Notes: a model not told the origin generated them from the letters alone. A stretch of 32,202 nucleotides of DNA from an uncultured Muribaculaceae bacterium (GCA_902494515.1 CABUTS010000029.1:1-32202); one strand, 5' to 3'; positions 15,642-23,456 are shown, counted from the stretch's first letter. Translations and numbers: made by a program.

Positions 15642-16076
15642 TCAGCCGATGACTACAAGAGTAGCACCCTCGAGCACGGAGTCGCCCTTATTGACTTCAA
15701 TGGATTTCACGGTGCCGTCGACGCCGGCACGGATGGAGTTCTCCATCTTCATGGCTTCGAGGACCATAACCTGATCGGTAGCCTTGACAGCCTGGCCGAC
15801 GGTGACATTGATTTCGAGAACCACACCGGGGAGGGGAGCCTTGACGGGTGTGCCGCCGGCGGCAGCCTTGGGAGCGGGTTTGGCGATAATCTTCTCGCCG
15901 GAGGCTGTGCGGGGAGCTGCGGCGGGTTTCACGGACTTGATTACGGGAGCCTTTTCCTTTTCAAGTTCCACCTGGTAGGGTGTTCCGTTCACGGTCACCT
16001 CGGCCACACCTTTGTCGATGTCGCCGATGCCTACTTTGTAGACGGTGCCGTTGATTTTGTATTTGTATTCTTTCAT
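15642..16076 (-). CDS. Biotin carrier subunit of the decarboxylase
   Basis: A 144-aa protein. The N-terminal segment (about 1-40) is a short beta domain, followed by an Ala/Pro/Lys-rich flexible linker (about 41-77) typical of biotin carriers. The biotinyl domain is at about 78-144, with the biotinylation motif EAMKM and acceptor Lys110. It shuttles the carboxyl group from the carboxyltransferase to the membrane beta subunit. It corresponds functionally to MmdC of Veillonella. It sits between the OadG-type and beta subunits in the operon. Confidence 0.95.
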   Translation of the reverse strand: MKEYKYKINGTVYKVGIGDIDKGVAEVTVNGTPYQVELEKEKAPVIKSVKPAAAPRTASGEKIIAKPAPKAAAGGTPVKAPLPGVVLEINVTVGQAVKATDQVMVLEAMKMENSIRAGVDGTVKSIEVNKGDSVLEGATLVVIG

Positions 16077-16126
16077 TTTGTGGAAGATCTTGAGGTAAGT
16101 TTGTGATAAACGGAGAGTTAGGTGAA

Positions 16127-17038
16127 TCAGCGGCGGTTGGGCATCTGCCGGAGAGTGTAGATGTGTGATGACCAGGGGGAGTAGGCCTTGCGCACCTTGT
16201 TGATGGTGAGCACGGAGCTCTCCTTGTCGTGGGCGTCGAGATGGTCGTGGAGGGCCATTGCGATTGCGGCGATTTCCTCGCCGGAGTCCCCGTCGGGACG
16301 CTGGTCGGGAGCGATGTCAGCAACCGAGAGACCCTGGGCTTCCATCTTCTTGCGCTTGGAGCGGGCGGAGTTGAACCTGGAGATAATCCAGAAGCATACG
16401 CTCAGGAGGATGAGGGCGGAGAACACGATGCCCATGGCGGTGATTGTCAGGGCAAAGCCGTTTTCGTCTTTCTCCTTGAACTTCTGAATTTTGGGGTTTA
16501 CGCCCTTGATCTTGTTGGCGGAACCGGGAGTGATGTAGTCGTCGGCGTCGAGACCCTTGCGGACTTTCCACTCGCCGGCGCCGTCGTCGGTGCGGGCGTA
16601 GGATTCGCCGGGCCGGAGCACGGGGACTTCAACCTTGTCGATGAGTGTGATGCCGTCGGCATCGTAGACAGCCACCACATTGGGTTTGGTGGGGTCGAGG
16701 GTGAAGTTCACGTGGAACGTACCGTCGGTGGGACGGCCGTCGGCCCAGAACAGGATGTGCTGACGTTTGGGGAGCTTGGTCTTGACATCGCCCAGGGGCA
16801 CGGGGTAGAGCTTCGGCTTGGTGGTGTCGTTGGTCAGGTATACGCTGGAGATCTCCATGGCCTTGAAATCGGAGTTGTAAAGCTCGATCCAGGCGGCATG
16901 GCGACCATATTCGTCAACGGCACTGGAGTCGTTGACGACCATGATTTCGTTGATTTTCAGACCCTTTCGTGCCTGTCCGAAGAGCTGGACAGAGCACAGG
17001 CAGGCCAGGAAAACCAAAAGTAAGGCTTTGCGTTTCAT
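16127..17038 (-). CDS. Lamin-tail domain fused to OadG-type gamma subunit
   Basis: A 303-aa protein with a signal peptide at 1-21. A lamin-tail-like immunoglobulin fold follows at about 27-176 (KINEIMVVNDSS, then WIELYNSDFKAMEISSVYLTND, a typical LTD opening, and late ESYAR). One transmembrane helix spans about 195-220 and a cytoplasmic tail of about 83 residues follows. The membrane helix and position in the operon match the OadG/MmdD gamma subunit, which stabilises the decarboxylase complex; the large extracytoplasmic domain is an addition to the small classical OadG. The domain probably faces the periplasm and could bind cell-wall or envelope partners, which is inference. The tail ends in LRQMPNRR. 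Confidence 0.85.
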   Translation of the reverse strand: MKRKALLLVFLACLCSVQLFGQARKGLKINEIMVVNDSSAVDEYGRHAAWIELYNSDFKAMEISSVYLTNDTTKPKLYPVPLGDVKTKLPKRQHILFWADGRPTDGTFHVNFTLDPTKPNVVAVYDADGITLIDKVEVPVLRPGESYARTDDGAGEWKVRKGLDADDYITPGSANKIKGVNPKIQKFKEKDENGFALTITAMGIVFSALILLSVCFWIISRFNSARSKRKKMEAQGLSVADIAPDQRPDGDSGEEIAAIAMALHDHLDAHDKESSVLTINKVRKAYSPWSSHIYTLRQMPNRR

Positions 17039-17074
17039 GATGCAATTAATCTATATTGTGTGAGACGCAAGGGA

Positions 17075-18628
17075 TTACAGAGGAATATTGCCGTGTTTCT
17101 TAGCGGGATTGGTGACACGCTTTGTGGCAAGCTGCTGGAGGGCACGGATGACGCGGAAACGGGTGTTGCGGGGTTCGATGACGTCGTCGATATAGCCGTA
17201 CTTGGCAGCGTTGTAGGGGTTGCAGAAGAGGTCGTTGTATTCCTTCTCCTTCTCCTGAAGCACTTTCTGGGGATCGTCGGAGGCTTTGGCTTCCTTGGCG
17301 TAGAGCACCTCAACGGCGCCTGCGCCGCCCATAACGGCGATTTCAGCGGAGGGCCATGCGTAGTTCATGTCGCCGCGGAGCTGCTTGCAGGACATTACGA
17401 TGTGTGAGCCGCCGTAGCTCTTGCGGAGGGTGACAGTAACCTTGGGCACGGTAGCTTCGCCGTAGGCGTAGAGCAGTTTCGCGCCGTGGAGGATGACGCC
17501 GTTGTATTCCTGGCCGGTGCCGGGGAGGAATCCGGGAACGTCAACGAGGGTAACCAGAGGAATGTTGAAGGCGTCGCAGAAGCGGACGAAGCGGGCACCC
17601 TTGCGCGAAGCGTTGGAGTCGAGCACGCCGGCGAGCACCTTGGGCTGGTTGGCAACGACGCCGACCGAGCGGCCGTTGAAGCGGGCGAAGCCGATGATGA
17701 TGTTGCGGGCATAGTCGCGCTGCACTTCGAGGAACTCGCCGTTGTCGACGATTGCGCCGATCACCTGATACATATCGTAGGGGCGGTTGGGGCTTTCGGG
17801 AACGATCTCGTTGAGCAGGTCTTCGGTGCGGTCGATGGGGTCGGTGCACTCAACGGCGGGAGCATCCTCGAGGTTGTTGGAGGGGATGTAGCTCATGAGC
17901 TTGCGGACAATCTTGATGGCCTCTTCGCCGTCTTCGGCAGCGAAGTGGGCCACACCGCTCTTGGAGGCGTGTACCGAGGCACCGCCGAGGTCTTCCTGGG
18001 AAACATCTTCGCCGGTCACTGTTTTTACAACTTTCGGGCCGGTGAGGAACATATAGCTGATACCCTTGGCCATGATGGTGAAGTCGGTAAGGGCGGGGGA
18101 GTATACAGCGCCGCCGGCGCAGGGGCCGAGGATTGCGGAAATCTGGGGGATGACGCCGGAAGCGAGGATGTTGCGCTGGAAGATTTCAGCGTAGCCTGCG
18201 AGGGCGTTGATGCCTTCCTGGATACGTGCACCACCCGAGTCGTTGAGACCGATGACGGGAGCGCCCATCTTCATGGCCATATCCATGATTTTGCAGATCT
18301 TCAGGGCCATGGTTTCGGAGAGGGAGCCGCCGAATTCGGTGAAGTCCTGAGCGAAAACATAGACCAGACGGCCTTCGATTGTGCCGTAACCGGTAACCAC
18401 GCCGTCGCCGAGGAAGGTCTTCTTCTCCTGGCCGAAGTTGTGGCAGCGGTGGGTGACAAACATATCGAGCTCTTCGAAGGAGCCCTCGTCGAGGAGCTGG
18501 GCGATGCGCTCGCGGGCAGTGTATTTGCCTCTTTCGTGCTGCTTATCGATGGCCTTCTGGCCGCCGCCGATGCGAGCCTGTTCGCGTTTGGCAATCAGTT
18601 CCTGAATTTTTTCAAGCTGAGTACTCAT
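17075..18628 (-). CDS. mmdA: Methylmalonyl-CoA decarboxylase alpha subunit (biotin-dependent carboxyltransferase)
   Basis: A 517-aa protein of the acyl-CoA carboxylase beta/carboxyltransferase family, transferring CO2 from methylmalonyl-CoA to biotin. Two crotonase-like halves are seen: the N-terminal half has NDSGGARIQEGI near 127-139 and the ILGPCAGGAVYSPALTDF oxyanion-loop region. The C-terminal half has VDVPGFLPGTGQEYNG and SYGGSHIVM. The length is normal for MmdA/PccB. Propionyl-CoA carboxylase (the reverse direction) shares this subunit type, but the Na+-pump beta subunit and gamma subunit in the same operon argue for decarboxylation. Confidence 0.96.
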   Translation of the reverse strand: MSTQLEKIQELIAKREQARIGGGQKAIDKQHERGKYTARERIAQLLDEGSFEELDMFVTHRCHNFGQEKKTFLGDGVVTGYGTIEGRLVYVFAQDFTEFGGSLSETMALKICKIMDMAMKMGAPVIGLNDSGGARIQEGINALAGYAEIFQRNILASGVIPQISAILGPCAGGAVYSPALTDFTIMAKGISYMFLTGPKVVKTVTGEDVSQEDLGGASVHASKSGVAHFAAEDGEEAIKIVRKLMSYIPSNNLEDAPAVECTDPIDRTEDLLNEIVPESPNRPYDMYQVIGAIVDNGEFLEVQRDYARNIIIGFARFNGRSVGVVANQPKVLAGVLDSNASRKGARFVRFCDAFNIPLVTLVDVPGFLPGTGQEYNGVILHGAKLLYAYGEATVPKVTVTLRKSYGGSHIVMSCKQLRGDMNYAWPSAEIAVMGGAGAVEVLYAKEAKASDDPQKVLQEKEKEYNDLFCNPYNAAKYGYIDDVIEPRNTRFRVIRALQQLATKRVTNPAKKHGNIPL

Positions 18629-18653
18629 TATTATAAAATGACGTTTTGAGCCA

Positions 18654-18678
18654 CCGGCCGGAGGGGGAGTCCGGCCGG
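18654..18678 (-). terminator. Intercistronic hairpin between mce and mmdA
   Basis: CCGGCCGGA (18654-18662) pairs with 18670-18678 in a perfect 9-bp GC-rich stem with a 7-nt loop. It lies in the 74-nt gap between the epimerase and carboxyltransferase genes. With no U-tract and a continuing operon, it may be a processing or partial termination site rather than a full terminator. Confidence 0.5.
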
Positions 18679-18702
18679 CAGCTTAGTTTGAATATAACGT
18701 GA

Positions 18703-19125
18703 TTATTTCTTGTTGGGGTCCTCGCAGAGCTCTACAAGAGTTCCGACGGTTGATTTGGGATGGAGGAAAGCGATGTTAAGGCCTTCGGCGCCCTTGCGGG
18801 GAGCTTTGTCGATGAGCTTGCAGCCCTTGGCTTCAGCTTCCTGGAGAGCGTTGGCAACGCCGTCTTCGATTGCGAAAGCAACGTGCTGGATGCCGCCGCG
18901 GCCGCCGTTCTTCTCGATGAACTTCGAGATGGCGCTTTCGGGGGCAGTACCCTCGAGGAGTTCGATTTTGGTCTGGCCAACCTTGAAGAAGGCTGTTTTT
19001 ACTTTCTGGTCTGCTACTTCTTCGATGGCAAAGCATTTAAGGCCGAGGATGTTCTCGTAGAAGGGAATGGCCTCCTCCAGCGAGGGGACGGCGATTCCGA
19101 TGTGCTCGATATGGCTGATTTCCAT
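18703..19125 (-). CDS. mce: Methylmalonyl-CoA epimerase
   Basis: A 140-aa vicinal-oxygen-chelate protein interconverting the (R) and (S) forms of methylmalonyl-CoA, needed between the mutase and the decarboxylase. The paired beta-alpha-beta modules are visible. Likely metal ligands by family pattern are His8 (HIEHIGIAV), Glu55 (TKIELLE), His81 (IQHVAFAI) and Glu132 (GTLVELCE). The length is typical. First gene of the operon and preceded by a good Bacteroides-type promoter. The mutase is not in this window. Confidence 0.95.
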   Translation of the reverse strand: MEISHIEHIGIAVPSLEEAIPFYENILGLKCFAIEEVADQKVKTAFFKVGQTKIELLEGTAPESAISKFIEKNGGRGGIQHVAFAIEDGVANALQEAEAKGCKLIDKAPRKGAEGLNIAFLHPKSTVGTLVELCEDPNKK

Positions 19126-19204
19126 AAGAGTTAAGTTATTAATTGTGAGGTTATATTACAGTTTTCATTGCAGGCGATGCAGTATGCGCCTTCCTTTTCA
19201 GCTA

Positions 19205-19235
19205 CAAATTTAGTAATTAAAAAAGGAACTGCAAA
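19205..19235 (-). promoter_or_regulatory. Bacteroides-type promoter for the mce-mmd operon
   Basis: On the minus strand TTTG (19232-19235) is followed after 19 nt by TAAATTTG (19205-19212), a full match to the -33/-7 pattern. It lies 80 nt before the mce ATG, in an AT-rich gap. Confidence 0.65.
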
Positions 19236-19288
19236 CTTTTTTTACAAAAATTATTTTTCCGGAAAGCTGGAATGTTGTGAGCAATCGC

Positions 19289-19296
19289 TATCTTTG
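19289..19296 (+). promoter_or_regulatory. Candidate -7 box (TATCTTTG) for the DUF4924 gene
   Basis: TATCTTTG matches TAnnTTTG. Transcription would start near 19303 and give a leader of about 114 nt filled mostly by the tandem repeats at 19337-19416. No clear -33 element is seen. Confidence 0.45.
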
Positions 19297-19336
19297 CAGT
19301 GTTATTAGAGAGAACTTACGCTTTCACTCCCGGAGA

Positions 19337-19416
19337 ATTCCCGGCACAACTCCGCAAAATTCCCGACACAACTCCGCAAAAGTTCCGACACAACTCCGCA
19401 AATTCCCGACACAATT
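19337..19416 (+). repeat. Tandem repeat (about 22 nt) ending at the DUF4924 start codon
   Basis: Copies at 19337-19358, 19359-19382 (24 nt), 19383-19402 (20 nt) and a partial copy at 19403-19416 share the core CCGACACAACTCCGCAAA. The fourth copy runs directly into the ATG at 19417. The strand is C/A-rich and G-poor, so the leader should be unstructured. Confidence 0.85.
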
Positions 19417-20031
19417 ATGTATATAGCATCGAAAAAACGCAAGGAAAACATAGCCGAATACATATTATATATGTGGCAGGTCGAGGACCTCATCCGTGCC
19501 AACGGCTGCGACATCGAGAAAATCAAGAAAAATGTAATCGACCGCTTCGGACTCGATGAAGCCCGGCGTCGCGAGATGACCGAATGGTATGAGTCGCTCA
19601 TCGACATGATGCGCCGCGAGGGGGTCTCTGAAACGGGGCATCTGCAGATCAACCGGAATATCCTCAACCAGCTCGTGCAGCTGCATCAGCGGCTTCTCGC
19701 GGACCCCGAATTCCCGGAATACACGGCTGAGTTCTACCGCACTCTCCCCTATATCGTGGAGCTCCGCTCGAAAGCCGGCGAACATAAGGTTGGTGAGGTA
19801 GAGACTTGTTTCACAGCGCTTTACGGCATGCTGATGATGCGCCTGCAGAAGAAGGAAATCTCCGGCGACACCCTCAAGGCCATCGAGAGCATCTCGCATT
19901 TCATAGCCGTGCTGTCGCACGATTTCCATCTGGATGAGGAGGACAAGCTTTTCAAACATGACGACGACGCCGAGGCTCCCGCGCCGACGGTCAATCCCGC
20001 CGATTCGGGCCGTACGCCGTTGAAGGACTGA
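19417..20031 (+). CDS. DUF4924-family protein
   Basis: A 204-aa mostly helical cytoplasmic protein. The opening MYIASKKRKENIAEYILYMW and the segments DLIRANGCDIEKI and EMTEWYESLIDMM are, from memory, typical of the DUF4924 family of Bacteroidota. No enzyme motif, signal peptide or membrane helix is seen. The acidic, Pro/Ala-rich tail (DDDAEAPAPTVNPADSGRTP) is probably disordered. The ATG is fixed by the family-like N-terminus. Unusual in that tandem repeats flank it at both ends: about 22-nt units up to the start codon and 46-nt units over the stop codon. Function unknown. Confidence 0.85.
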   Translation: MYIASKKRKENIAEYILYMWQVEDLIRANGCDIEKIKKNVIDRFGLDEARRREMTEWYESLIDMMRREGVSETGHLQINRNILNQLVQLHQRLLADPEFPEYTAEFYRTLPYIVELRSKAGEHKVGEVETCFTALYGMLMMRLQKKEISGDTLKAIESISHFIAVLSHDFHLDEEDKLFKHDDDAEAPAPTVNPADSGRTPLKD

Positions 20032-20122
20032 AAATCCGTGGTTTTGCCATGCGGCACTGCTGCGCCCGTCGGATTGAAAATCCGTGGTTTTGGTCCTCGG
20101 GAGGGCTGTGCCCGTTGGATTT
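20025..20122 (+). repeat. 46-nt direct repeat covering the DUF4924 stop codon
   Basis: A 22-nt block at 20025-20046 recurs at 20071-20092 with one mismatch. A second block, CTGCGCCCGTCGGATT at 20060-20075, recurs at 20106-20121 as CTGTGCCCGTTGGATT. The period is 46 nt for both. The stop codon (20029-20031) lies in the first copy. The copy junction CGGATTGAAAATCCG (20070-20084) can form a hairpin followed by T-rich TGGTTTTGG, resembling a small terminator. Confidence 0.85.
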
Positions 20123-20133
20123 CATAGGATTTA

Positions 20134-20166
20134 TTGCTCTGAAGCGAGAAAAAATGAGTAACTTTG
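20134..20166 (+). promoter_or_regulatory. Bacteroides-type promoter for rfbD
   Basis: TTG at 20134-20136 and TAACTTTG at 20159-20166 are 22 nt apart, slightly long for the -33/-7 pair but the -7 box is a full match. It ends 22 nt before the rfbD ATG. Confidence 0.55.
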
Positions 20167-20188
20167 CAGAGCCAAACCAAATTGACTT

Positions 20189-21046
20189 ATGAAGATACTG
20201 ATTACCGGCTGCAAAGGCCAGCTGGGCAACGAACTCCGGGATATCCTGGAGAGGGAGATGCCCGGAATCACGTTATATACCGACCGCGAGGAACTCGACC
20301 TTACCGACGCAAAGGCTGTGGAGGCGTTCGTGCTCAACAACGACGTCACCCACATCGTAAACTGCGCCGCCTACACCGCCGTGGACCGAGCCGAGGATGA
20401 GAAGCACGCCTGCGCTACGGTCAACATCGACGCTGTCAAGAATATAGCCATGGCGGCCGACGCCAACGGGGCGAAGATTATCCATATCTCCACCGATTAT
20501 GTCTTCGACGGCAAAAATCACCGCCCCTACAGCGAGAGCGACAAGGTGAATCCCATCTCGCAATACGGCACCACCAAGCGTCAGGGGGAGACTTCGCTGC
20601 TGGCACTCGCGCCGGAGAGCATCATCATCCGCACGGCATGGCTCTATTCCTCCTACGGCAATAATTTCGTAAAAACCATGCTCCGCCTGGCCGACAGCCA
20701 GAAGGAGGTGCGCGTGGTCTGCGACCAGATCGGCACCCCGACCTACGCCCGCGACCTTGCCCGCGCTATAGTTAAGATTCTGCGCTCGCATCAGTGGGTT
20801 GCCGGAATTTTCCACTTCACCGACGAGGGTGTTGCATCGTGGTATGACTTCGCCCACGCCATTTTCCGTATCGCCGGAAAGATGGTGAAACTCACCCCGA
20901 TTCCTACCGAGGACTTTCCGACTGCCGCCACCCGTCCGGCCTACTCGGTGCTCAACCGCTCCAGAATCAAGGCTACCTATGGGGTCGAAATCCCTCACTG
21001 GGAGGAGGCTCTGGCCGACTGCCTGAAGATTATCGGAAAGCAGTAA
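20189..21046 (+). CDS. rfbD: dTDP-4-dehydrorhamnose reductase
   Basis: A 285-aa extended short-chain dehydrogenase. It performs the last step of dTDP-L-rhamnose synthesis, using NAD(P)H to reduce dTDP-4-keto-rhamnose. A Rossmann motif GCKGQLG spans 7-13. STDYVFDG (101-108) is the RmlD signature, and the catalytic pair is Tyr126 and Lys130 in YGTTK. The product feeds surface polysaccharides. It is not next to other rml genes, which is common in Bacteroidota. Its last codons and stop lie in the first unit of a 22-nt tandem repeat. Confidence 0.95.
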   Translation: MKILITGCKGQLGNELRDILEREMPGITLYTDREELDLTDAKAVEAFVLNNDVTHIVNCAAYTAVDRAEDEKHACATVNIDAVKNIAMAADANGAKIIHISTDYVFDGKNHRPYSESDKVNPISQYGTTKRQGETSLLALAPESIIIRTAWLYSSYGNNFVKTMLRLADSQKEVRVVCDQIGTPTYARDLARAIVKILRSHQWVAGIFHFTDEGVASWYDFAHAIFRIAGKMVKLTPIPTEDFPTAATRPAYSVLNRSRIKATYGVEIPHWEEALADCLKIIGKQ

Positions 21047-21109
21047 CGCCGCCTCCGGAAAGCCATAAAGCCGCCTCCGGAAAGCAGTAACGCCGCCTCC
21101 GGAAAAGAG
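21034..21109 (+). repeat. 22-nt tandem repeat starting inside the rfbD 3' end
   Basis: Units at 21034-21055, 21056-21077 and 21078-21099 and a partial unit at 21100-21109 each begin CGGAAAG. Units 1 and 3 are identical; unit 2 differs at four positions. The rfbD stop codon (21044-21046) is inside the first unit, so the coding end is duplicated into the spacer. Confidence 0.9.
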
Positions 21110-21148
21110 TCATCCAACTTCTGCCCCCCCGACCGGTTTAACCCCATA

Positions 21149-21196
21149 AACTCCTCAACTCCTCAACTCCTCAACTCCTCAACTTCTAAACCCCTC
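21149..21196 (+). repeat. 8-nt microsatellite AACTCCTC
   Basis: Four perfect copies (21149-21180) are followed by two degenerate ones (21181-21196). Together with the C-run at 21124-21130, the stretch 21115-21200 is C-rich and G-poor on the coding strand, as in a Rho-utilisation site. Just after it, TTTAAGC (21200-21206) and GCTTAAA (21219-21225) form a small inverted repeat 22 nt before the prfC start codon. Confidence 0.85.
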
Positions 21197-21247
21197 AACT
21201 TTAAGCGAGCCTATGCGAGCTTAAATATCCCTAAACCAATCCACCGA

Positions 21248-22825
21248 ATGAGCCTGCAAGAAGAAATCGCACGCCGCAGAACTTTCGCCATTATCTCTCA
21301 CCCAGATGCCGGTAAGACAACGCTGACCGAGAAGCTGCTGCTTTTCGGCGGTGCTATCCATGTGGCCGGCGCCGTGAAATCAAATAAAATTAAGAAAACC
21401 GCCACTTCCGACTGGATGGAAATCGAGAAGCAGCGCGGTATCTCCGTGGCAACCTCCGTGATGGGGTTCAACTACGGCGACTATAAAATCAACATCCTCG
21501 ACACCCCCGGTCACCAGGACTTCGCCGAGGACACCTACCGCACGCTGACGGCGGTCGACTCCGTAATTATCGTGGTCGACGTGGCCAAGGGCGTCGAGCA
21601 GCAGACTCGCAAGCTCATGGAGGTGTGCCGCATGCGCAAGACCCCGGTGATTATCTTCGTCAACAAGCTCGACCGCGAGGGTCGCGACCCGTTCGACATC
21701 CTCGACGAGCTTGAAACCGAGCTGAAAATCTCCGTTCGTCCGCTCTCGTGGCCGATCAATATCGGAGCCAAGTTCAAGGGTGTCTATAATATCTATGAGC
21801 ACGGTCTCGATCTGTTCAAGCCTGACAAGCAGAAGGTTACGGAGCGCGTCGAGATCGACGATGTCAATGACCCGGCAGTCGATGAAGCTGTCGGAGAGAC
21901 CGACGCCCGGAAGCTGCGCGAGGACCTCGAACTGATCGAGGGTGTGTATCCCGACTTCGATGTCGACGCATATCTGCGCGGCGAGGTCGCCCCAGTTTTC
22001 TTCGGCTCTGCCCTCAACACCTTCGGTGTCAAGGAGTTGCTCGACTGCTTCGTGAAGATTGCGCCGTCGCCCCGGCCTACGACCGCCGAGGAGCGCAAAA
22101 TCGTTCCGTCGGAGGAGCACTTCACCGGCTTCGTGTTCAAGATTCATGCCAACATGGATCCGAACCACCGTTCCTGCATCGCCTTCGTTAAGGTATGCTC
22201 CGGTATGTTCGAGCGCAACGCCAACTACAAACATATCCGTTCGGGCAAGATGATGCGTTTTGCCGCCCCGACCGCTTTCATGGCTCAGAAAAAGAGCATC
22301 GTCGACGAGGCATATCCCGGCGACATTGTCGGTATCCCCGACACCGGCAACTTCAAGATCGGCGATACCCTGACCTGCGGCGAGGAGCTTCACTTCAAGG
22401 GACTCCCCAGCTTCTCCCCCGAGATGTTCAAGTACATCGAGAACACCGACCCGATGAAATCGAAACAGCTCGACAAGGGTGTGCAGCAGCTGATGGACGA
22501 AGGCGTGGCGCAGCTGTTTGTCAACCAGTTCAACGGCCGCAAGATTATCGGCACCGTAGGGCAGCTGCAGTTCGAGGTCATCCAGTACCGCCTCCTTCAC
22601 GAATATGGAGCGCAGTGCCGTTGGGAACCGATCAGCCTCTATAAAGCCTGCTGGATTGAGAGCGACGACGAGGAAGCACTGGCCAACTTCAAGAAACGCA
22701 AATACCAGTTCATGGCCACCGACCGCGAAGGCCGCGACGTATTCCTGGCCGACTCCAACTACGTCCTCCAGATGGCGCAGTCCGACTTCCCCTCCATCCG
22801 CTTCCACTTCACCAGCGAATTTTAA
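21248..22825 (+). CDS. prfC: Peptide chain release factor 3
   Basis: A 525-aa translational GTPase that removes class I release factors from the ribosome after termination. G1 is SHPDAGKT (17-24). Switch II region DTPGHQDF and G4 NKLD are present, and the protein opens with the RF3-typical EEIARRRTFAIISHPDAG. The C-terminal domains II-III follow (GKMMRFAAPTAFMAQKK, FNGRKIIGTVGQLQFEV). The length is normal. Its own promoter is not evident, so it may be read through from rfbD or start within the repeat-filled gap. The stop codon is inside the first copy of a 23-nt direct repeat. Confidence 0.97.
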   Translation: MSLQEEIARRRTFAIISHPDAGKTTLTEKLLLFGGAIHVAGAVKSNKIKKTATSDWMEIEKQRGISVATSVMGFNYGDYKINILDTPGHQDFAEDTYRTLTAVDSVIIVVDVAKGVEQQTRKLMEVCRMRKTPVIIFVNKLDREGRDPFDILDELETELKISVRPLSWPINIGAKFKGVYNIYEHGLDLFKPDKQKVTERVEIDDVNDPAVDEAVGETDARKLREDLELIEGVYPDFDVDAYLRGEVAPVFFGSALNTFGVKELLDCFVKIAPSPRPTTAEERKIVPSEEHFTGFVFKIHANMDPNHRSCIAFVKVCSGMFERNANYKHIRSGKMMRFAAPTAFMAQKKSIVDEAYPGDIVGIPDTGNFKIGDTLTCGEELHFKGLPSFSPEMFKYIENTDPMKSKQLDKGVQQLMDEGVAQLFVNQFNGRKIIGTVGQLQFEVIQYRLLHEYGAQCRWEPISLYKACWIESDDEEALANFKKRKYQFMATDREGRDVFLADSNYVLQMAQSDFPSIRFHFTSEF

Positions 22826-22862
22826 CGACCGCTATCAATAGCGAATTTTAACGACCGCTATC
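22814..22862 (+). repeat. 23-nt direct repeat covering the prfC stop codon
   Basis: Positions 22814-22836 and 22840-22862 are identical over 23 nt, separated by AAT (period 26). The prfC stop TAA is at 22823-22825 in copy 1. Copy 2 starts the sequence of the decayed gene that follows. Confidence 0.9.
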
Positions 22863-23325
22863 GGCGGTTCTATGAAGAAGGATTGACGGTATATACTTCG
22901 GCGCGTCCTACGGAGCTCTATGTCAGGAAATATAACGCAGAGACAGATTCATCTGAAATATCGTTCAGTACAAAACTTGGTTTGCTTAAAAAGAGCCAGC
23001 GCACGGTTGAAGGGAATACAATCAACAACCGCAGTGTGCTTGCAGCTTTCAGTATAAGTAATATCGAGTTGAGCCGCCTCAACAAAGTCTATGACTGTTT
23101 CGACAAGGACATTGAACCTATAATCGAACCAAATCTGATTCATCGGAGAGGGAGAGACCGAATGGTTCTATTCTTGACATGGACAGACTCTTACGTGTGC
23201 CAAAGGATATGAAAATATATCAGGCTGCCAGACGGAAATACGCCCAGATCAAAGGAGTCTCCGTACGGTTCATAGAGACAAATCGGAAAACTACAAGTCC
23301 TAATCCGAGATTCATGAGGTTTTGA
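22838..23325 (+). pseudogene. Decayed, frameshifted gene remnant
   Basis: A frame continuing in the same phase as prfC encodes, after the stop codon, NFNDRYRRFYEEGLTVYT and then about 110 residues with coding character. Near 23150 it switches by one frame to SEREREPNGSILDMDRLLR-like sequence and continues in the new frame to the stop at 23323-23325 (PNPRFMRF end). The composition is clearly lower in GC than prfC and thrC. No start codon with a plausible ribosome site exists; a TTG at 22883 is the first option. I cannot identify the family. A frameshift and missing 5' end suggest a degraded acquired gene. Bases 23326-23410 hold nothing I can name. Confidence 0.55.
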
Positions 23326-23415
23326 AAACCCTTGATGAGGAAAGCCGATAAAAGGGGCGGCGCTGGTGAATAAAGGTCGGTTTGGATTGTGGATTGGATT
23401 GTGTGGGAGATTTTG

Positions 23416-23446
23416 TTGGAAATGTAGAAAAAATGTATTAACTTTG
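23416..23446 (+). promoter_or_regulatory. Bacteroides-type promoter for thrC
   Basis: TTG at 23416-23418 (within TTTTGTTG) and TAACTTTG at 23439-23446 are separated by 20 nt, a good -33/-7 pair. The predicted start near 23453 gives a leader of about 97 nt. Confidence 0.6.
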
Positions 23447-23456
23447 TAGGAGTTCA

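Noticed and set aside
19337..19416. CRISPR-like array
   Set aside because: Units abut with no spacers, and no cas genes are in the window.
21380..22807. 475-codon minus-strand frame opposite prfC
   Set aside because: Antisense shadow of a strongly conserved release factor gene in GC-rich DNA.
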